From: Galerina marginata
Taxonomy: Eukaryota > Basidiomycota > Agaricomycetes > Agaricales > Galerinaceae
Reading direction: 5' to 3'
Assembly: GCA_023014335.1 (NCBI GenBank)
Contig: JAECYW010000010.1
Location: forward strand, 1-64,000
Length of the DNA: 64,000 nt
Below, in pieces: positions 23,593 through 34,710 of the stretch. The notes below the pieces were generated by a model. It searched no databases and had not been told where the DNA came from. It saw only the letters and a program-made list of their open reading frames with translations. Made by a program: the position numbers and the translations under genes. Positions within the stretch are counted from its first letter, which is position 1. Each line of letters starts with the position of its first letter.

Positions 23593-24625
23593 ATGTCTTT
23601 TTTCAACTCTATCAGGCAAGCCCGAAGCTCCCGTCCGGCAATTGTGGAATATCTCGTTCTGACCAACGTTTTGTATATAGTCGGTCTATGACGCGTGCCC
23701 AGCGGGGATCTAAGCGGGCGACGACGCCAACATCTGCAACCTTCTCGCCAGCGGAAATGCTGCCTCCGAGTCCTGTCGTTTCGTCACCCAAAACACCGCC
23801 TATACCCAAACCGTTGTACCTCTCCAGCCCATTCGTTGAAGCCGCGTTGGTGAAGGGGAATTTTAAGACGATAGTTATGCTACCAAAATATGTCGATATC
23901 ATGGAGTGGGTGGCCATGAATAGTACGCTCCAAGCCTTTTCTGCTTTTTAGCTCGTCGCTAACGCCATTTGGCTTTTCTTCGGACCTGGAGTTTTCGACT
24001 TTTACACAAACCTAAATGAGTTTTACGGCGTGATCACGGAGTGCTGTACCCAACAAGCGTGTCCTATGATGTCTGCTGGTCCGACGTGAGTGCTTCTTCG
24101 TTTGCGTCTCCTTAGTCATGTTGTGTAGAATCGATTTGCTGACCCTTCTCAGATTGAGTTACACCTGGATAAATCACGACCGCAAAAACGTGCACTTACC
24201 TGCCCCAACATATATTGATTATGTTATGACATGGATCCAGAACCTGCTGAACGATGAAGCCACGTTTCCTACCAAGTCAGGTGTGTGCAGGACCTTTGAA
24301 ATCTGGAATCATGTTTATCAAATGAAATGACCTTATTCTTGTATCGTGTCTAGGTCATGACTTCCCGCAATCATTCCCATCGACGGTAAAGCACGTATAC
24401 CGACAGCTCCTTCGGGTATTTGCACACATATACCATGCGCATTTCCACCAAATTCTGCACCTCCGCTCCGAACCTCACTTCAATTCCCTCTTCGCTCATT
24501 TCCTCTCCTTTGGTCGGGAATATGAACTTCTGGAAATCAAGGACGTAAAGGGTACATCGTCTTCCCCTGTGGGTGTCGGACAACTATGGGAGGCATGGAG
24601 AGACATGGGAATTTTGGAGGGCTGA
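23593..24625 (+). CDS. MOB kinase activator family protein, copy A
   Basis: Exons 23593-23615, 23681-23922, 23992-24085, 24153-24280 and 24354-24625, giving 252 aa. MOB proteins bind and activate NDR/LATS-type kinases in cytokinesis and polarity pathways. Landmarks: LVKGNFKTIVMLPKYVDIME, FDFYTNLNEFYGVITECCTQ, CPMMSAG, LPAPTYIDYVMTWIQNLL, FPTKSG, then VYRQLLRVFAHIYHAHF and HFNSLFAHFLSFGREYEL. The two cysteines and two histidines of the MOB zinc site (C-x4-C and HIYHAH) are present. The first intron (23616-23680) appears to start with GC (CAG|GCAAGC), a GC-AG intron. The N-terminal Ser/Pro/Thr-rich stretch distinguishes it from the shortest Mob1 proteins. Copy B follows at 26992. Confidence 0.9.
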
Positions 24626-24937
24626 GTTCCTCTTTTTTCTTGTTAAACGTGGATTTTGGACAGCTTTCATTTTAGTTCAGTGCCGAATTTGTTGTATAGG
24701 AATTGGCTTTACTGCAATACCCAGCTGTTACTGTACAATGCTCTCTCTCTCTTAGCATTTTAGATCATCGAATCGACATTTCGCGAGATGCAATTTTCGG
24801 TTCGTAGGATACACATACCTGGACTCGGTAGATTAGATAAGATTCTAGAATCGATTATTGAAATCTCACTGTGACACGCCGTAGTTAACCGGTGACTCTG
24901 ATGGTAAGAATCCTGTTTATGCCCACCTACATTTCTA

Positions 24938-26560
24938 ATGTCTATGTCTACCAAGGACACAGACACTTCTAGTCCATCGCCTGCAAGTAGCGACCTCTTC
25001 ACCGTGACCCGACCGACAGCCGGCTTTCCTTTGGGTGGTGATTTGCTATGGCACATCTTCTCGATAAATGCCGACATGGAGGACAAATCAGAGGATAAGA
25101 CTCCCGCTTTGAACACCCTCCGACACAACTCTCAAGTTTGTTTGGCTTGGAGAGACCTAATCGTAAACTCTCCATCGTTGTGGGGTCGCATCATCAATTT
25201 TGATTGGTTGCACCAAGAAGACTGGAGAAAAGAGGTAATAGGTCGTACAGGCTGTTCTGACCTCTTCATACGAGGCGGTATCACCCATAAACTCTCCCTC
25301 ATCGGTGACTCCGTGATCTCTATCCTGGCAGACAATTGGCCTAGGGTTCGATCGTTGGAACTGGATTTCGACGACGAGCACAACTCGGAGATCGTCGAGT
25401 ACGGTTCGGATTTATGGCGCCTGCTGAAGAGATCGCCGGATGCCTTGGAATCGTTTAAACTGACGTTGACCAATCTGGAAGAAGACCCGTTTATTTTGTC
25501 ACCTCCCGATTTCACAATTTTCAGCAACTATGCACCATCTTTACGGTCCTTCACCGCTCCCAGCATTCAGTTTAACATTCGAGCTCCTTGGGTCTCGTCC
25601 ATTTGTCATCTATCACTGACTACACCGATTCCTGTCCACGAATTGCTTGAGGTGCTGGCCCAGATGCCTCTTTTAGAATCCCTCGAGGACTGTGGAGTCC
25701 AAGCGATCATTCACGGAGACCCCAGTCAAATGCGCAAAGTCGCGCTACCCAGATTGCATCACATTAAATTCAATGTCAAATTGAATGTCACTCCGTATAT
25801 TGCTTTCCTTGCTCAGATCGAGCCACTTCATGGGCGCGTCCTGTGGCTCTACTGCAATAGTTTCTCCTACACCGACTACGATCTTGAAGTGCAGGATATT
25901 AATACGATTTCACAAGTCCTATCCACTTATTCGAGACACGCTGAATTATCAACTTCTACTACAATAACCCTCTCTCTACGACGGGGGGTGTTCCAATTTT
26001 TTGCTCAACTTCCAAATGGGCAATCCTTCAATTTCATTCTAATCTATTCCACAAACCTCACGGAACGCGTAGGTATCGAACTCTGGAATGCCTTAAGATT
26101 TCCCAGTGTTCCACATGCCAATTGCATGGGTTTATACTTACACCAAAGTGTCCCTATCCTCCCTTCATCCTCGAAATTTGCCGAAATAATTGCCGGTGCT
26201 GGTTCTGTGACGAGGCTGGAAGCTTCCCCACAAACATTGCGATTGCTGCTACTTCTTCCAGGCGACCTCCTTAAAATTGCATTCCCTTTGGTGAAAACGG
26301 TTATTGTTAAAAACTGGACACGCTTTACACCTGGAAATGATGTAGAACCTCTCCATGACTTCCTGGCCTTCAGATCAGCGTCGGGAATATCAATTTCCTG
26401 CCTATATGTGGACATAACTCACGGTTATTTGGATCTAACTTCCTTCGAAAAATTCACGGGTCTAAAGGTAGTGGTCTCTCGTTATGAAGAGGAGAGTGAC
26501 GAATATATTTGTGGAAACGGGAGACCTGATGCTCTGCTTTTCGAAGAGCCTCCCCGCTAA
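24938..26560 (+). CDS. F-box-like protein
   Basis: Single open frame of 540 aa, no intron needed. The F-box-like segment begins near residue 34: LLWHIFSINAD, then ALNTLRHNSQVCLAWRDLIV and NSPSLWGRIINFDWL, the CSAWRDL..SPSLWG pattern shared by agaricomycete F-box proteins. The rest contains leucine-spaced segments (VRSLELDFDD, LESFKLTL, LRSFTAPSIQF, LLESLEDCGVQ) as in LRR-like C-termini that hold SCF substrates. Such genes form large, fast-changing families in mushrooms. It sits between the two MOB copies, and a decayed relative lies at 30960-31654. The substrate is unknown. Confidence 0.85.
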   Translation: MSMSTKDTDTSSPSPASSDLFTVTRPTAGFPLGGDLLWHIFSINADMEDKSEDKTPALNTLRHNSQVCLAWRDLIVNSPSLWGRIINFDWLHQEDWRKEVIGRTGCSDLFIRGGITHKLSLIGDSVISILADNWPRVRSLELDFDDEHNSEIVEYGSDLWRLLKRSPDALESFKLTLTNLEEDPFILSPPDFTIFSNYAPSLRSFTAPSIQFNIRAPWVSSICHLSLTTPIPVHELLEVLAQMPLLESLEDCGVQAIIHGDPSQMRKVALPRLHHIKFNVKLNVTPYIAFLAQIEPLHGRVLWLYCNSFSYTDYDLEVQDINTISQVLSTYSRHAELSTSTTITLSLRRGVFQFFAQLPNGQSFNFILIYSTNLTERVGIELWNALRFPSVPHANCMGLYLHQSVPILPSSSKFAEIIAGAGSVTRLEASPQTLRLLLLLPGDLLKIAFPLVKTVIVKNWTRFTPGNDVEPLHDFLAFRSASGISISCLYVDITHGYLDLTSFEKFTGLKVVVSRYEEESDEYICGNGRPDALLFEEPPR

Positions 26561-26991
26561 TAATAATAAACTTCTTTGGTAATAGAGTGTAAGTACTGCC
26601 CAAAATGAAACCTGGTCTTTGGTGAAGGTTAATAAGTATCATACAACTCGAATGAGTGGAGATATACAGCCTACAGGGATTAGATCTATGTCGTGTTTCG
26701 GTGGCTTCATTTTGGCGCTCTGTTGGATGAGCTTTCTGCAGGCCCCTATCTTGAAACGATCGCGATCGGTGGTCACATGGTTGGGTTCTTCAGGTTGACA
26801 GCGTCGCGAGGCGATCTTCCCAAGTTGGAACCTAGAAACAGCCTCTCAGCGACGACTTCATGCTTGGCCAGTGAACCAGTGCGCCACAGACCAGCAACGA
26901 CGGCGAACAAACGCCTGCGATCCGATCGACCTAGGAGACCTCATCATTTCGAATCTGAATCCGGCAGTCAAGGTCAACCATCACCGCCGCC
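26561..26991. other. Intergenic before MOB-B
   Basis: 431 bp with no gene recognised. A short frame at 26700-26760 reading HFGALLDELSAGPYLETIAI could be an F-box-family leftover, but this is weak. The promoter of MOB-B must lie here. Confidence 0.4.
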
Positions 26992-27987
26992 ATGTCGTTT
27001 TTCGGGTTCGTGCTCCCCTTCTCAATTATATACCATTACTTCGGCCGTGCACTGACCTACACATGTTCAATTCCAGCCGTAATCGTGCCCCACGCGCTAG
27101 GAGGTCTCCGACGCCCTCTGGAGGCACCGCGCCAACTCGCAAGGACTCGGGTGGTTCTCCTTCCAGATCGCCATCGCCCGGAAGCCAGGCGCCGAAACCG
27201 CTCTACCTATGTAGCCCCTTCGCCGATGCCGCTCTCGTGAAGGGAAACTTCAAGACGATCGTAATGCTACCAAAATATACGGATATCATGGAATGGGTTG
27301 CTGTCAATAGTGCGTTGACCTCCTGCGGTTCACATGTGTGCATTGGTTTCTAATTAGGTGTGAATGGAAAATAGTATTCGACTTCTACACGAACCTCAAT
27401 GAGTTCTATGGCGTAATTGCAGAGACGTGCACGCAGCATACTTGTCCAACGATGTCCGGTGGCCCATTGTAGGTACTGCACCACTTGTTCAAGCAACAAC
27501 GATAACCTGGGTGATTCCATCCGATCCGTGCAGATTGAACTACGTATGGACCCACCAAGGAGGAAAACAAGCAGCGCTTCCAGCTCCTACATACATCGAC
27601 TACGTGATGACCTCCATCCAGAACCTTGTCGACGACGAGAACATCTTCCCCACTAAATCCAGTGCGTTGCCTCGACGTCCCTTTTCCTAATTATATCAAA
27701 CGACTTTCTTTATAGACCAAGTATTTCACCCCTCCTTCCCAGCCACAGTCCGGACAGTCTACCGCCAGCTCTTACGCGTCTTCGCCCATATATACCACGC
27801 GCACTACCCGCAGATCTTACACCTCCGCTCCGAACCGCACTTCAACTCCCTCTTCGCGCACTTCCTGGCGTTCGGGCGCGAATACGAGCTGTTGGAGGTG
27901 AGGGATATCAAAGGCGAGCCTAATGCTCCTGCTGGCGTGGGTCTGCTATGGGAGAGGTGGAAAGAGAAAGGGATTTTAGAGGGTTAA
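26992..27987 (+). CDS. MOB kinase activator family protein, copy B
   Basis: Exons 26992-27005, 27077-27309, 27375-27468, 27534-27661 and 27716-27987, giving 246 aa. It is collinear with copy A, with introns at the same places and in the same phases. Landmarks: LVKGNFKTIVMLPKYTDIME, FDFYTNLNEFYGVIAETCTQ, HTCPTMSGG, LNYVWTHQGGKQAALPAPTY, FPTKSNQVFHPSFPATVRTV, VFAHIYHAHYPQILHLRSEP and a matching end WKEKGILEG. The zinc ligands (C-x4-C and HIYHAH) are kept. The WTHQGG loop is the more usual MOB sequence, whereas copy A has WINHDRKN there. The first intron has a normal GT donor, unlike copy A. A tandem duplication, with the F-box gene inserted or co-duplicated, explains the arrangement. Confidence 0.9.
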
Positions 27988-28509
27988 ATTTACTATGAAA
28001 TCAGGAGTTTTATTTTTCTGTTTGCATTCTGTTTTTTGTTGGAATCATTGGAACACATAGGATTGGATGTAGAAATTTGGAAGCAGGGCTTGCACATTAC
28101 TTATGTACTAACAACACTAGGACTGAATCATGTAATGTGGTTACGGTCTATACTCAGGATTGAGCAACTTTCAATTGGGTGGTGGGTTCACACTCTCAAA
28201 TTCGCAAGTGCAACGGGGCTGAGCACTGATCATGAAAGTCGGTCCGCCGGTCGGTGACGCGGTGCATGAAGACCAGATCTGCTATACCTTGGGGCGGTTA
28301 CTTCGGGAAGATAGCAAGGATTTGGGTTTCTCGTGCTTCATAAGTCTGCAGTGCGGATGGATTGCTTGCGTTTGTAAAAGAAGGGTAAAGGTTACAAAAT
28401 GGCAACGCTGTCAAGTACACAAGTCGAAGGTGAAGTCACAAAAAGAAATCCGCCACAGGAACGTCAACGCCCGAAGAGTGGAATGCCCAAATCAAATCAC
28501 AACCCAATT
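27988..28509. other. Intergenic between convergent genes
   Basis: Holds the 3' ends of MOB-B and the cupredoxin gene. No further gene recognised. Confidence 0.45.
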
Positions 28510-29490
28510 TCATAGCGTCAAACCAGCAACAACGCCAAGCGCTGCCAGCAGCGTGGTGGCCTTGTGTATTGAGACAGTGAAGGCGCCAGAGGCCGGACTT
28601 GATGGGGTGGATGCGGAACCGGAGCCAGAGGGACTCCCAGCGGAAGGCGACGCGGGTGGGGTGGCAGCGCCTCCGGGGCTGGAGGGATTGGCAGGAGGGG
28701 CAGCTCCCTTGGCCGTGGCCTGCAAAATAAAATTAAGAAAGAATAGGAAGCCAAGTCAACCTTGGCGGACGATAACAGGAGTACGCACGAGGTAGGTATC
28801 GAAGGTCTTATCTGCTGTTGGGTTGATGGCGAAGACCATGCCGCCTTTGCAGTGCCTTGGGTGCAAGGGTCATGTTAATCAAGTCGTTAGCAGTCAGATA
28901 ATAACGGCTGCTTACTGGGCTTGCGCGCAGTAGAACCAGAGTGGCGCCGTTACATTGTCAACCTGAATGGTCCAGGTGGGGAACGTGGTTGCGCCAGCTG
29001 CGACGGGAATGAAGCCAGAGTTGACACCATTGGGCCTGGTTGAAAGATGGTCTGTTAGGCATAGTTTTGCGGGCGAGATGCAAGTAGATAAATTTACTTT
29101 GCGACGCAAGGTGTGGCGAACGTTGACTGCGTCAAGGTCTAGTATTTTTGTTGAAAAAAAAAAAAAATTAGCCGCCGAAAGAGGATATGTCAGAGTGCGT
29201 CGCACATGGTTCTTGGACACACTGAGAATATGACATGAGTCTTTATGACAGAATAAATATTTTGGACAATGCGTACAATTTGAACGAAATAGTGTCCCCA
29301 GCCTGAACACCCGTAAGACTGATAGGTATTTAAAAATTAGCCATAAAAAATTGTAGAACATGAAATATACGAACACATTGGGTTCAAAGACGTTTGTGCC
29401 GTCCTTTCCTACTGTGACGGTGAGGTTGGCTGCAGAGGCGACAGAGGCGAAAGCAGAGATGGCGGTGACAAAGGTGGTGGAGAAACGCAT
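28510..29490 (-). CDS. Secreted GPI-type cupredoxin / serine-rich extracellular protein
   Basis: Seven exons on the minus strand: 29490-29375, 29318-29277, 29221-29206, 29138-29098, 29035-28916, 28855-28789 and 28719-28510, giving 203 aa. Signal peptide MRFSTTFVTAISAFASVASA, then cupredoxin-like strands: NLTVTVGKDGTNVFEPNVL, TGVQAGDTISFKFVSKNHT, LTQSTFATPCVAK, SGFIPVAAGATTFPTWTIQV, APLWFYCAQAQHCKGGMVFA. The KNH...C...H copper-site pattern of this family is present. A Ser/Pro/Ala/Gly-rich linker follows and a hydrophobic tail (LLAALGVVAGLTL) that fits a GPI signal. Exon 3 is 16 nt and sits before a T15 tract. The family is widespread in mushrooms, on cell wall or spore surface, with unclear function. 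Copper binding is inferred. Confidence 0.85.
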
Positions 29491-30017
29491 TGCAATAAAT
29501 GATCCTCTTCAAATATAATTCAGATGCCTCGCTGAAAGGTGTACCGGTTTGACGACGACAGGGGGTGCCTAAAGTGGGTAAGGTAACGAAAGTATGAAGA
29601 GCCTGTAGGTTTAGTCAGTAGCGAGCCCTCCGAAGGATTTTTGACCGTCGCAAAAAAGACTCACTCTGCTCTAGGGAGGGATGGGGGGAGAAGACAAAAC
29701 ACAAGAAAACTTGCGGGGCCAAGTTCCGGGTTTATACTTATAACGCTCAGGACCCATGATCGTGGTATCAGGCGGTATCACGAAAATCCCTGACGACACT
29801 CGATTTTATCTTCTTGGACTCTGCATTCCTCCACGCGCCTTGGCGGAGGAAATTAAAGTAACGGGCTTGGCGCCGAGCGGCTATTCGCTGAGAATATAAT
29901 CACGGATGCCGGACGATGCCGGCCAGATGATCGACGCTGCCCCTGAGTCAGCCCGCCTTCCGCTTCTTGCATTCCTGCCTCCACGGTTCAAAGCAAAGTT
30001 TATCGCGAACGTCAACC
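29491..30017. promoter_or_regulatory. Shared divergent promoter region
   Basis: 527 bp between the cupredoxin start (minus) and the PPC decarboxylase start (plus). GTATAAAC on the minus strand near 29730-29737 is a possible TATA box for the cupredoxin gene, though its distance is long. No other element identified. Confidence 0.45.
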
Positions 30018-30915
30018 ATGGCCTTCGTTGCTGAAACCGCTCGACGACCAGGTCACACACATGTTCTTCTCATTACAACCGGTAGCGTTGCTTCTATTAA
30101 GGCTCCTCTCATCGTGAAAGAGTTGTTGAGTGTGAGTGGCGCTCTTTCTTCAAATTCGAGTTGAAGCTCACCTGAACAATCATTTCGTGCAGGGCAGTAC
30201 CACAACGTGCTTGTGGAAGTAGTCGCTACCAAACCATCGCTTGCATTTTACAATAAATTCGACATAGAAAAGGCAGGAACGAGAGTGTGGACTGACCGAG
30301 ACGAATGGACGGTAACGCTTACGAAAACTCCAATCTCCAATTTAAATTACTCATTCATACCACCCTTCTCAGGGAACGTTCAAAATTGGCGACCCAATTC
30401 TCCACATCGAGCTTCGGAGATGGGCCGATATCGTTCTCGTCGCGCCTTGCTCGGCTAACACCCTCTCGAAGATCGCACACGGCACTTGCGATAATCTTGT
30501 CGTTCGTGATCTCTCCCTCTCCCTCCAATTGATTGCTCATTGCCCTTAATTTTAGACGTCCCTCATGCGTGCCCTCTCCCCTGCCACGCCGACCTACATT
30601 TTCCCAGCAATGAACACCCTGATGTACGAGCACCCGCTGACCGCCGAACACCTTCGGATTGTCAAAGAAGTCGTAGGTTACACGATCGTTGGCCCAGTAG
30701 GTAAACACTTGGCATGTGGAGATGTCGGTACGTTTTTTCCTTTTCCTGCCGTGGGCTGTGGAACCAGGCCCTGAAAATTGAAACTAAATCGAACCGAAGC
30801 TGAAACTCTATCTTATCTCCCAGGTGTAGGCGCAATGACCGAATGGAGAGACATTGTACAAATAGTCGTTGACCAGTTCCGTCTTACGAAAACGTCGCAA
30901 CCAAATCCACAATGA
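30018..30915 (+). CDS. Phosphopantothenoylcysteine decarboxylase (CoA biosynthesis)
   Basis: Exons 30018-30131, 30198-30311, 30373-30498, 30556-30727 and 30824-30915, giving 205 aa. The enzyme decarboxylates 4'-phospho-N-pantothenoylcysteine to 4'-phosphopantetheine with FMN. HFCD flavoprotein landmarks: VLLITTGSVASIKAPLIVKE (FMN phosphate region), GDPILHIELRRWADIVLVAP with the active-site His, CSANTLSKIAHGTCDNL, and the substrate clamp PAMNTLMYEHP (PxMNxxM). The C-terminal CGDVGVGAM carries the catalytic cysteine region. Yeast splits this function among Hal3/Vhs3/Cab3; a compact single protein like this is the common eukaryotic form. The second exon's acceptor has two close AG choices (30192, 30197); 30197 keeps the frame. 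Confidence 0.92.
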
Positions 30916-30959
30916 GAATTTAGTTGAACCCATGGCAATTGTCGGTATTCCTGGGTGCG

Positions 30960-31654
30960 AAGTATCTTTATCGGGGAAACAAATGCGGCGTCGTCGTCGT
31001 CGTCGTCGTCGTGCTCCGCGCATTTTTGGTGCTGGAAACGTCTAGGCATTCCAGAGCTGAGCACTGAGACTTTTTTCGAAGGAGGAAAGTCGAGTACACC
31101 TGTAGGAGTGGGCATGTCAAACCGGATGGTTGGCGCGAAGAAGGCTCTTCGTCGCGATCGGCCAACATTATTTGAAAAGATTCCAAGGTGTCGGATGGCT
31201 TTGTCAACAACTGTTGTCTTTGTCCTTGAAATTTAGATCCAAGGATCGCACCCTCGACCAGTTGCCAAGATAAAATTGCGGTGAAGCCGAAGCCGTTATA
31301 GGAAATACTGAAGACTGTACCATCCCACTCAAACAGATCAGAACGACCCCTACGACAGCGTACGACGGATAACTTTCTTTCTCCAGTCTTTTTGGTGTAG
31401 GCAATCAAAATTGCTGATACGACCCCACACAGATGGAGAATCGTCGATAAGGTCCCTCCAGGCGGAACAGACTTGGAGAACCAACCATGTCCAAGGGTAC
31501 TTATAGCAGGAATCCTGTCCTCTGATCCATCTTCTTCGTCGATGTTGGCATTTGTCAAGAAGATTGAAATGGCAGTGTTGAAGCAGTCATTTGGCAATGG
31601 ATCCAGAGCAGCCACCATTTCCCTCCTAAACCAAGACATCAGCACAGAACTCAT
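30960..31654 (-). pseudogene. F-box pseudogene related to the gene at 24938
   Basis: On the minus strand, LPNDCFNTAISIFLTNANID and SEDRIPAISTLGH match the start of the intact F-box gene. In another frame DLIDDSPSVWGRISNFDCLH and QKDWRKKVIRRT match its WRDLIVNSPSLWGRI part. NWSRVRSLDLNFKDKD and DTLESFQIMLADRDEEP then follow in yet other frames. Frameshifts and loss of everything past about codon 220 show it is dead. A (CGT)n run at 30987-31013 lies in its 3' part, just after the PPC decarboxylase gene. Confidence 0.85.
30987..31013. repeat. (CGT)n microsatellite
   Basis: About eight uninterrupted CGT units, giving a poly-Thr run if read on the minus strand. It lies inside the decayed F-box gene, so it is unlikely to be under coding selection. 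Confidence 0.85.
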
Positions 31655-31885
31655 ATGAGCAACATGGACAGCCTAGAAATTATGAATGATGCTTATTCTC
31701 GTTTATTTGAGATCAGCGACCAGCGGCCATTTTGCCTTGTTAATCATAGCATCACTGACATATTTACTAACATGGCTCAAAAACAAAGTCTCATTCTGGA
31801 ACCTTCGATGAGCATAAGAAAGAATATGATATACGGCGCCTAGTCCTAGCGCCCAATTGTTCCCTAGGTATCGGGATCAAGTCCC

Positions 31886-33014
31886 TCAGTTCTTCTTTTC
31901 AGCGGGCTTCTATTGCACAGAAAGCAGGTCAGTGACTGAGAAAACAGCTAGCAAGGCAGAAAGGCGTACTTCGGCTTCGCTTTCAGGAGTTTTGCTCTCC
32001 GGGCTCACAGCGCTCTGTGGTTTCTCCTCAGCTTGGGGTTTATCCTTAGCTTGGGGTTTCTCCTTAGCTTGTGGTTTTTCCTTAGCTTGTGGTTTCTCAT
32101 CAGTCTGTGGCTTCTCTTCAGGTTTAGGTGCCTCCTCCTTGTCCTGTAAAAACCAGAAAGACATTGAATACAACAATAATGACATGTGGAGTGCACTACC
32201 GACCTCGGTTTGATGACCCTCAGTGTTCTCTGCATCAGCGCGGAGCTTAGTCTGATCTTCAGGCTAATAATTTCCACATATGGCCGGGTAAGTCCAGGTA
32301 CCATGGAGCTTGGAAAGAATATGAATCACGTACCGTCTGAGCCGCCTTCGGAGCATCGCTCGCCTGGTAGTACGAAAAAGAGCTCCATTAGACGACGCGT
32401 TTGTGGAGGCGGGATTCCAGCACGTACTTCTGAGAGCGCCAGCGACGAGCCGACATCCGCGGGTGTGCCTTCGTCGTCCTTCATGATCACCTCTTGCGAT
32501 TTTGATTTGTCCTCAGCCGGAGGAGCAGCCTCCTCGGTGTGAGTCTCATTCGGCAGGTGGGTCTTCAAAGTGGGATACTCGTGCCTGTCATTGTGCACAC
32601 TGGGTGTGTGCTTTCTAGCAGTCGGAGAGACGAGATAGAGGAACTGTGTTCATCACAATCCCATCCATTTCAATTCGATGAAAGGAGGACGGAGGAAAAA
32701 AAGGCAATCCGAATTGGGTCATTTCAGTGACGTCGTGTCGTTAGGTGCAGACAAACAACTCACGAGGGGACCAAAAACCAGCACCGAACCAACCTATGCG
32801 TAATGAAATCGCAACAATGACAAATTGAGCAGGAGTTTCGAGGACAACCACGAAATGGAGAGCTTACAATCCAGGGGGTGTCCGATTTGGGGGCACCATG
32901 TGATGACTCGGCGGAAGCAGACATAGCGCGCCTGGACACTCTTGACGCGGTGGTCTGTGCACGACGTGTCGCCGACTGGAGAGCGGTGGTGCGAGCGAGA
33001 CGAGCAGCAGACAT
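31886..33014 (-). CDS. Mitochondrial single-pass membrane protein with KPQ repeats
   Basis: Seven exons: 33014-32868, 32793-32764, 32643-32428, 32363-32334, 32263-32204, 32143-31970 and 31909-31886, giving 226 aa. The start MSAARLARTTALQSATRRAQ plus ASRVSRRAMSASA is an Arg/Ala/Ser-rich mitochondrial presequence. After TPWI, one hydrophobic segment (VGSVLVFGPLFLYLVSP, about residues 50-66) could span the inner membrane. The remainder is acidic and ends in repeats of KPQ(A/T)(K/D)(E/D) (about residues 170-205): roughly seven units of E-K-P-Q-x-x, then KPAEKKN. Joining at 32793-32764 is required to create the membrane segment. The family is not one I can name; low-complexity repeats suggest a disordered tether. 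Confidence 0.75.
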
Positions 33015-34710
33015 TTTTGTAATGTGCTAGAGATTGCGGAGGGAGGGTGGAGAGCAGGTTGTGTTGATTCGCTGTGAAACAAAACGCGTGGGGATTTTGA
33101 ACACCGGGTCAGACCGGCATCAGGGCTGCTCAAAACTCTATGACGTCGTACAAAATGCCTAACCGAAATTCTACCTCAGGAAAAACCCAGGTGTAATAAC
33201 ATATATCTGGAGAGTGGATGTACCCAAAAATTGAGACTGAAGGCGTGCTAAAAATTCGAAACTTGCAAGAACGTAAGGTGACCAAAAGGTGACGATTTCG
33301 GATTCACCTACTTACTATGCATCATTCAGTAATTTATTTATTTATTGGCCGTAGATATTCCGCCTGTTTACGGAGACAGCCAACCAATCTCTCGTACTCG
33401 TAGATACGGGCAAGGCAAAGGCTTGTACAATTTGGACGGAGGAGAACTATCTTGCTGCCTTCGACATGATAGAGTACATAGCTGATGATAGCTCCATACC
33501 AAACAAGACTGCATGGAGTTTCAATTTCATGTTCGCTTCTGATATGCGACTGATAAAAATTGAGGTGGGGGCAAATGAAATTTTAAGTTCAGATTCAGTG
33601 GAAACGATACTTAATTGTTGGCAACATGGATGGTCAATTACTATGTGCACTTGATGTGCACCTACCCGTGTTTTAAGTTGGTCGAACGAAAGATAAGAGC
33701 TCCCATAGGGTTCTTAGATTTGGCTGTTTTACGGAGCCCGATACCCTAAAAAGTTAACTGCCATAAGTACTTGCCCATGGTTAGTAGGTGTGTTTTAGAA
33801 ATTTTCATAAAAGGGCCTAGGTTGAGATGCCTTTCCACGGTCGACCAAGCTAAAGCCAAAACCTTAAAAACAATCACGTCCTGCAGTTTGGTAGCGAGTT
33901 TATAACCAAGTGTTCGTATTCATTCCGCTGGATCCTGTCGTTAATACTCGCCGAGAAACCATGATGATGATCAGAACGAGGTTGCCATATACGGATATAA
34001 TTGCCTTTCTCGGACAGGTTCGCTTCAATTCTCATCAATATGTATTTGAACAAAATATTACATGAATCATCGCAGTCTGCATTCTGTCGACTGCTTGAAT
34101 TTCCTTCTGAAGTATATGAGTTTGAGAATCTTGGCCTGGAAAGCAAGGAGCTGGGGGGAAAGATGATGGGAATCGACCCAGCACTGTGGCCAGCCTTCTA
34201 TCTCCTTCCAAGAGCGGTACTAGTTATATGCACCTTGGACCGCCCTCGGGTTTTGGAGGGGCGTATTGGAAAGGGAGATTTCCATGCTCCGCGAAATAAG
34301 TTCTCGGCCACGTTGAGCGACAATCAACGAGACAGGGGAACGTTGTGTTCGTACACTGGCACTCGTTGCTCAGATTGAAATCAGACCACGGACAGAATAG
34401 CAATGCTCACGAGACCGCCCATATGTTCATCGTTTGTCGTCCATCAGATTTCTGCACTCTTTGATATACACGAAAGCAAGTATCTTCAATCTCAAAGCGT
34501 CTGACAGGTAGCCTGAGCGAGGTGCGAAAGAGGCAAAGGCCATCTATTATAATACCACTGCCAGGTTTATTTGGAAAGTTCATCACAAGCGCGTTGTAAA
34601 GAAAGCTTCAATGCAAGTTAAGTTCCAAATACCCGATATTACCCACAGGAAATATCGCTGACGCGCACTATGATATGAATCTCACAAAAGCTAGGCCAAA
34701 GAGTGCCGGT
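33015..34710. other. Intergenic, no gene recognised
   Basis: 1.7 kb with only short frames lacking motifs. A frame at 34001-34378 has no start or splice support. It includes the promoter of the KPQ-repeat gene (minus) and the 3' UTR of the homeodomain gene. Confidence 0.45.

Noticed and set aside
34001..34378. Plus-strand frame of about 125 codons
   Set aside because: No recognisable domain, no flanking splice signals and no promoter support; likely chance.
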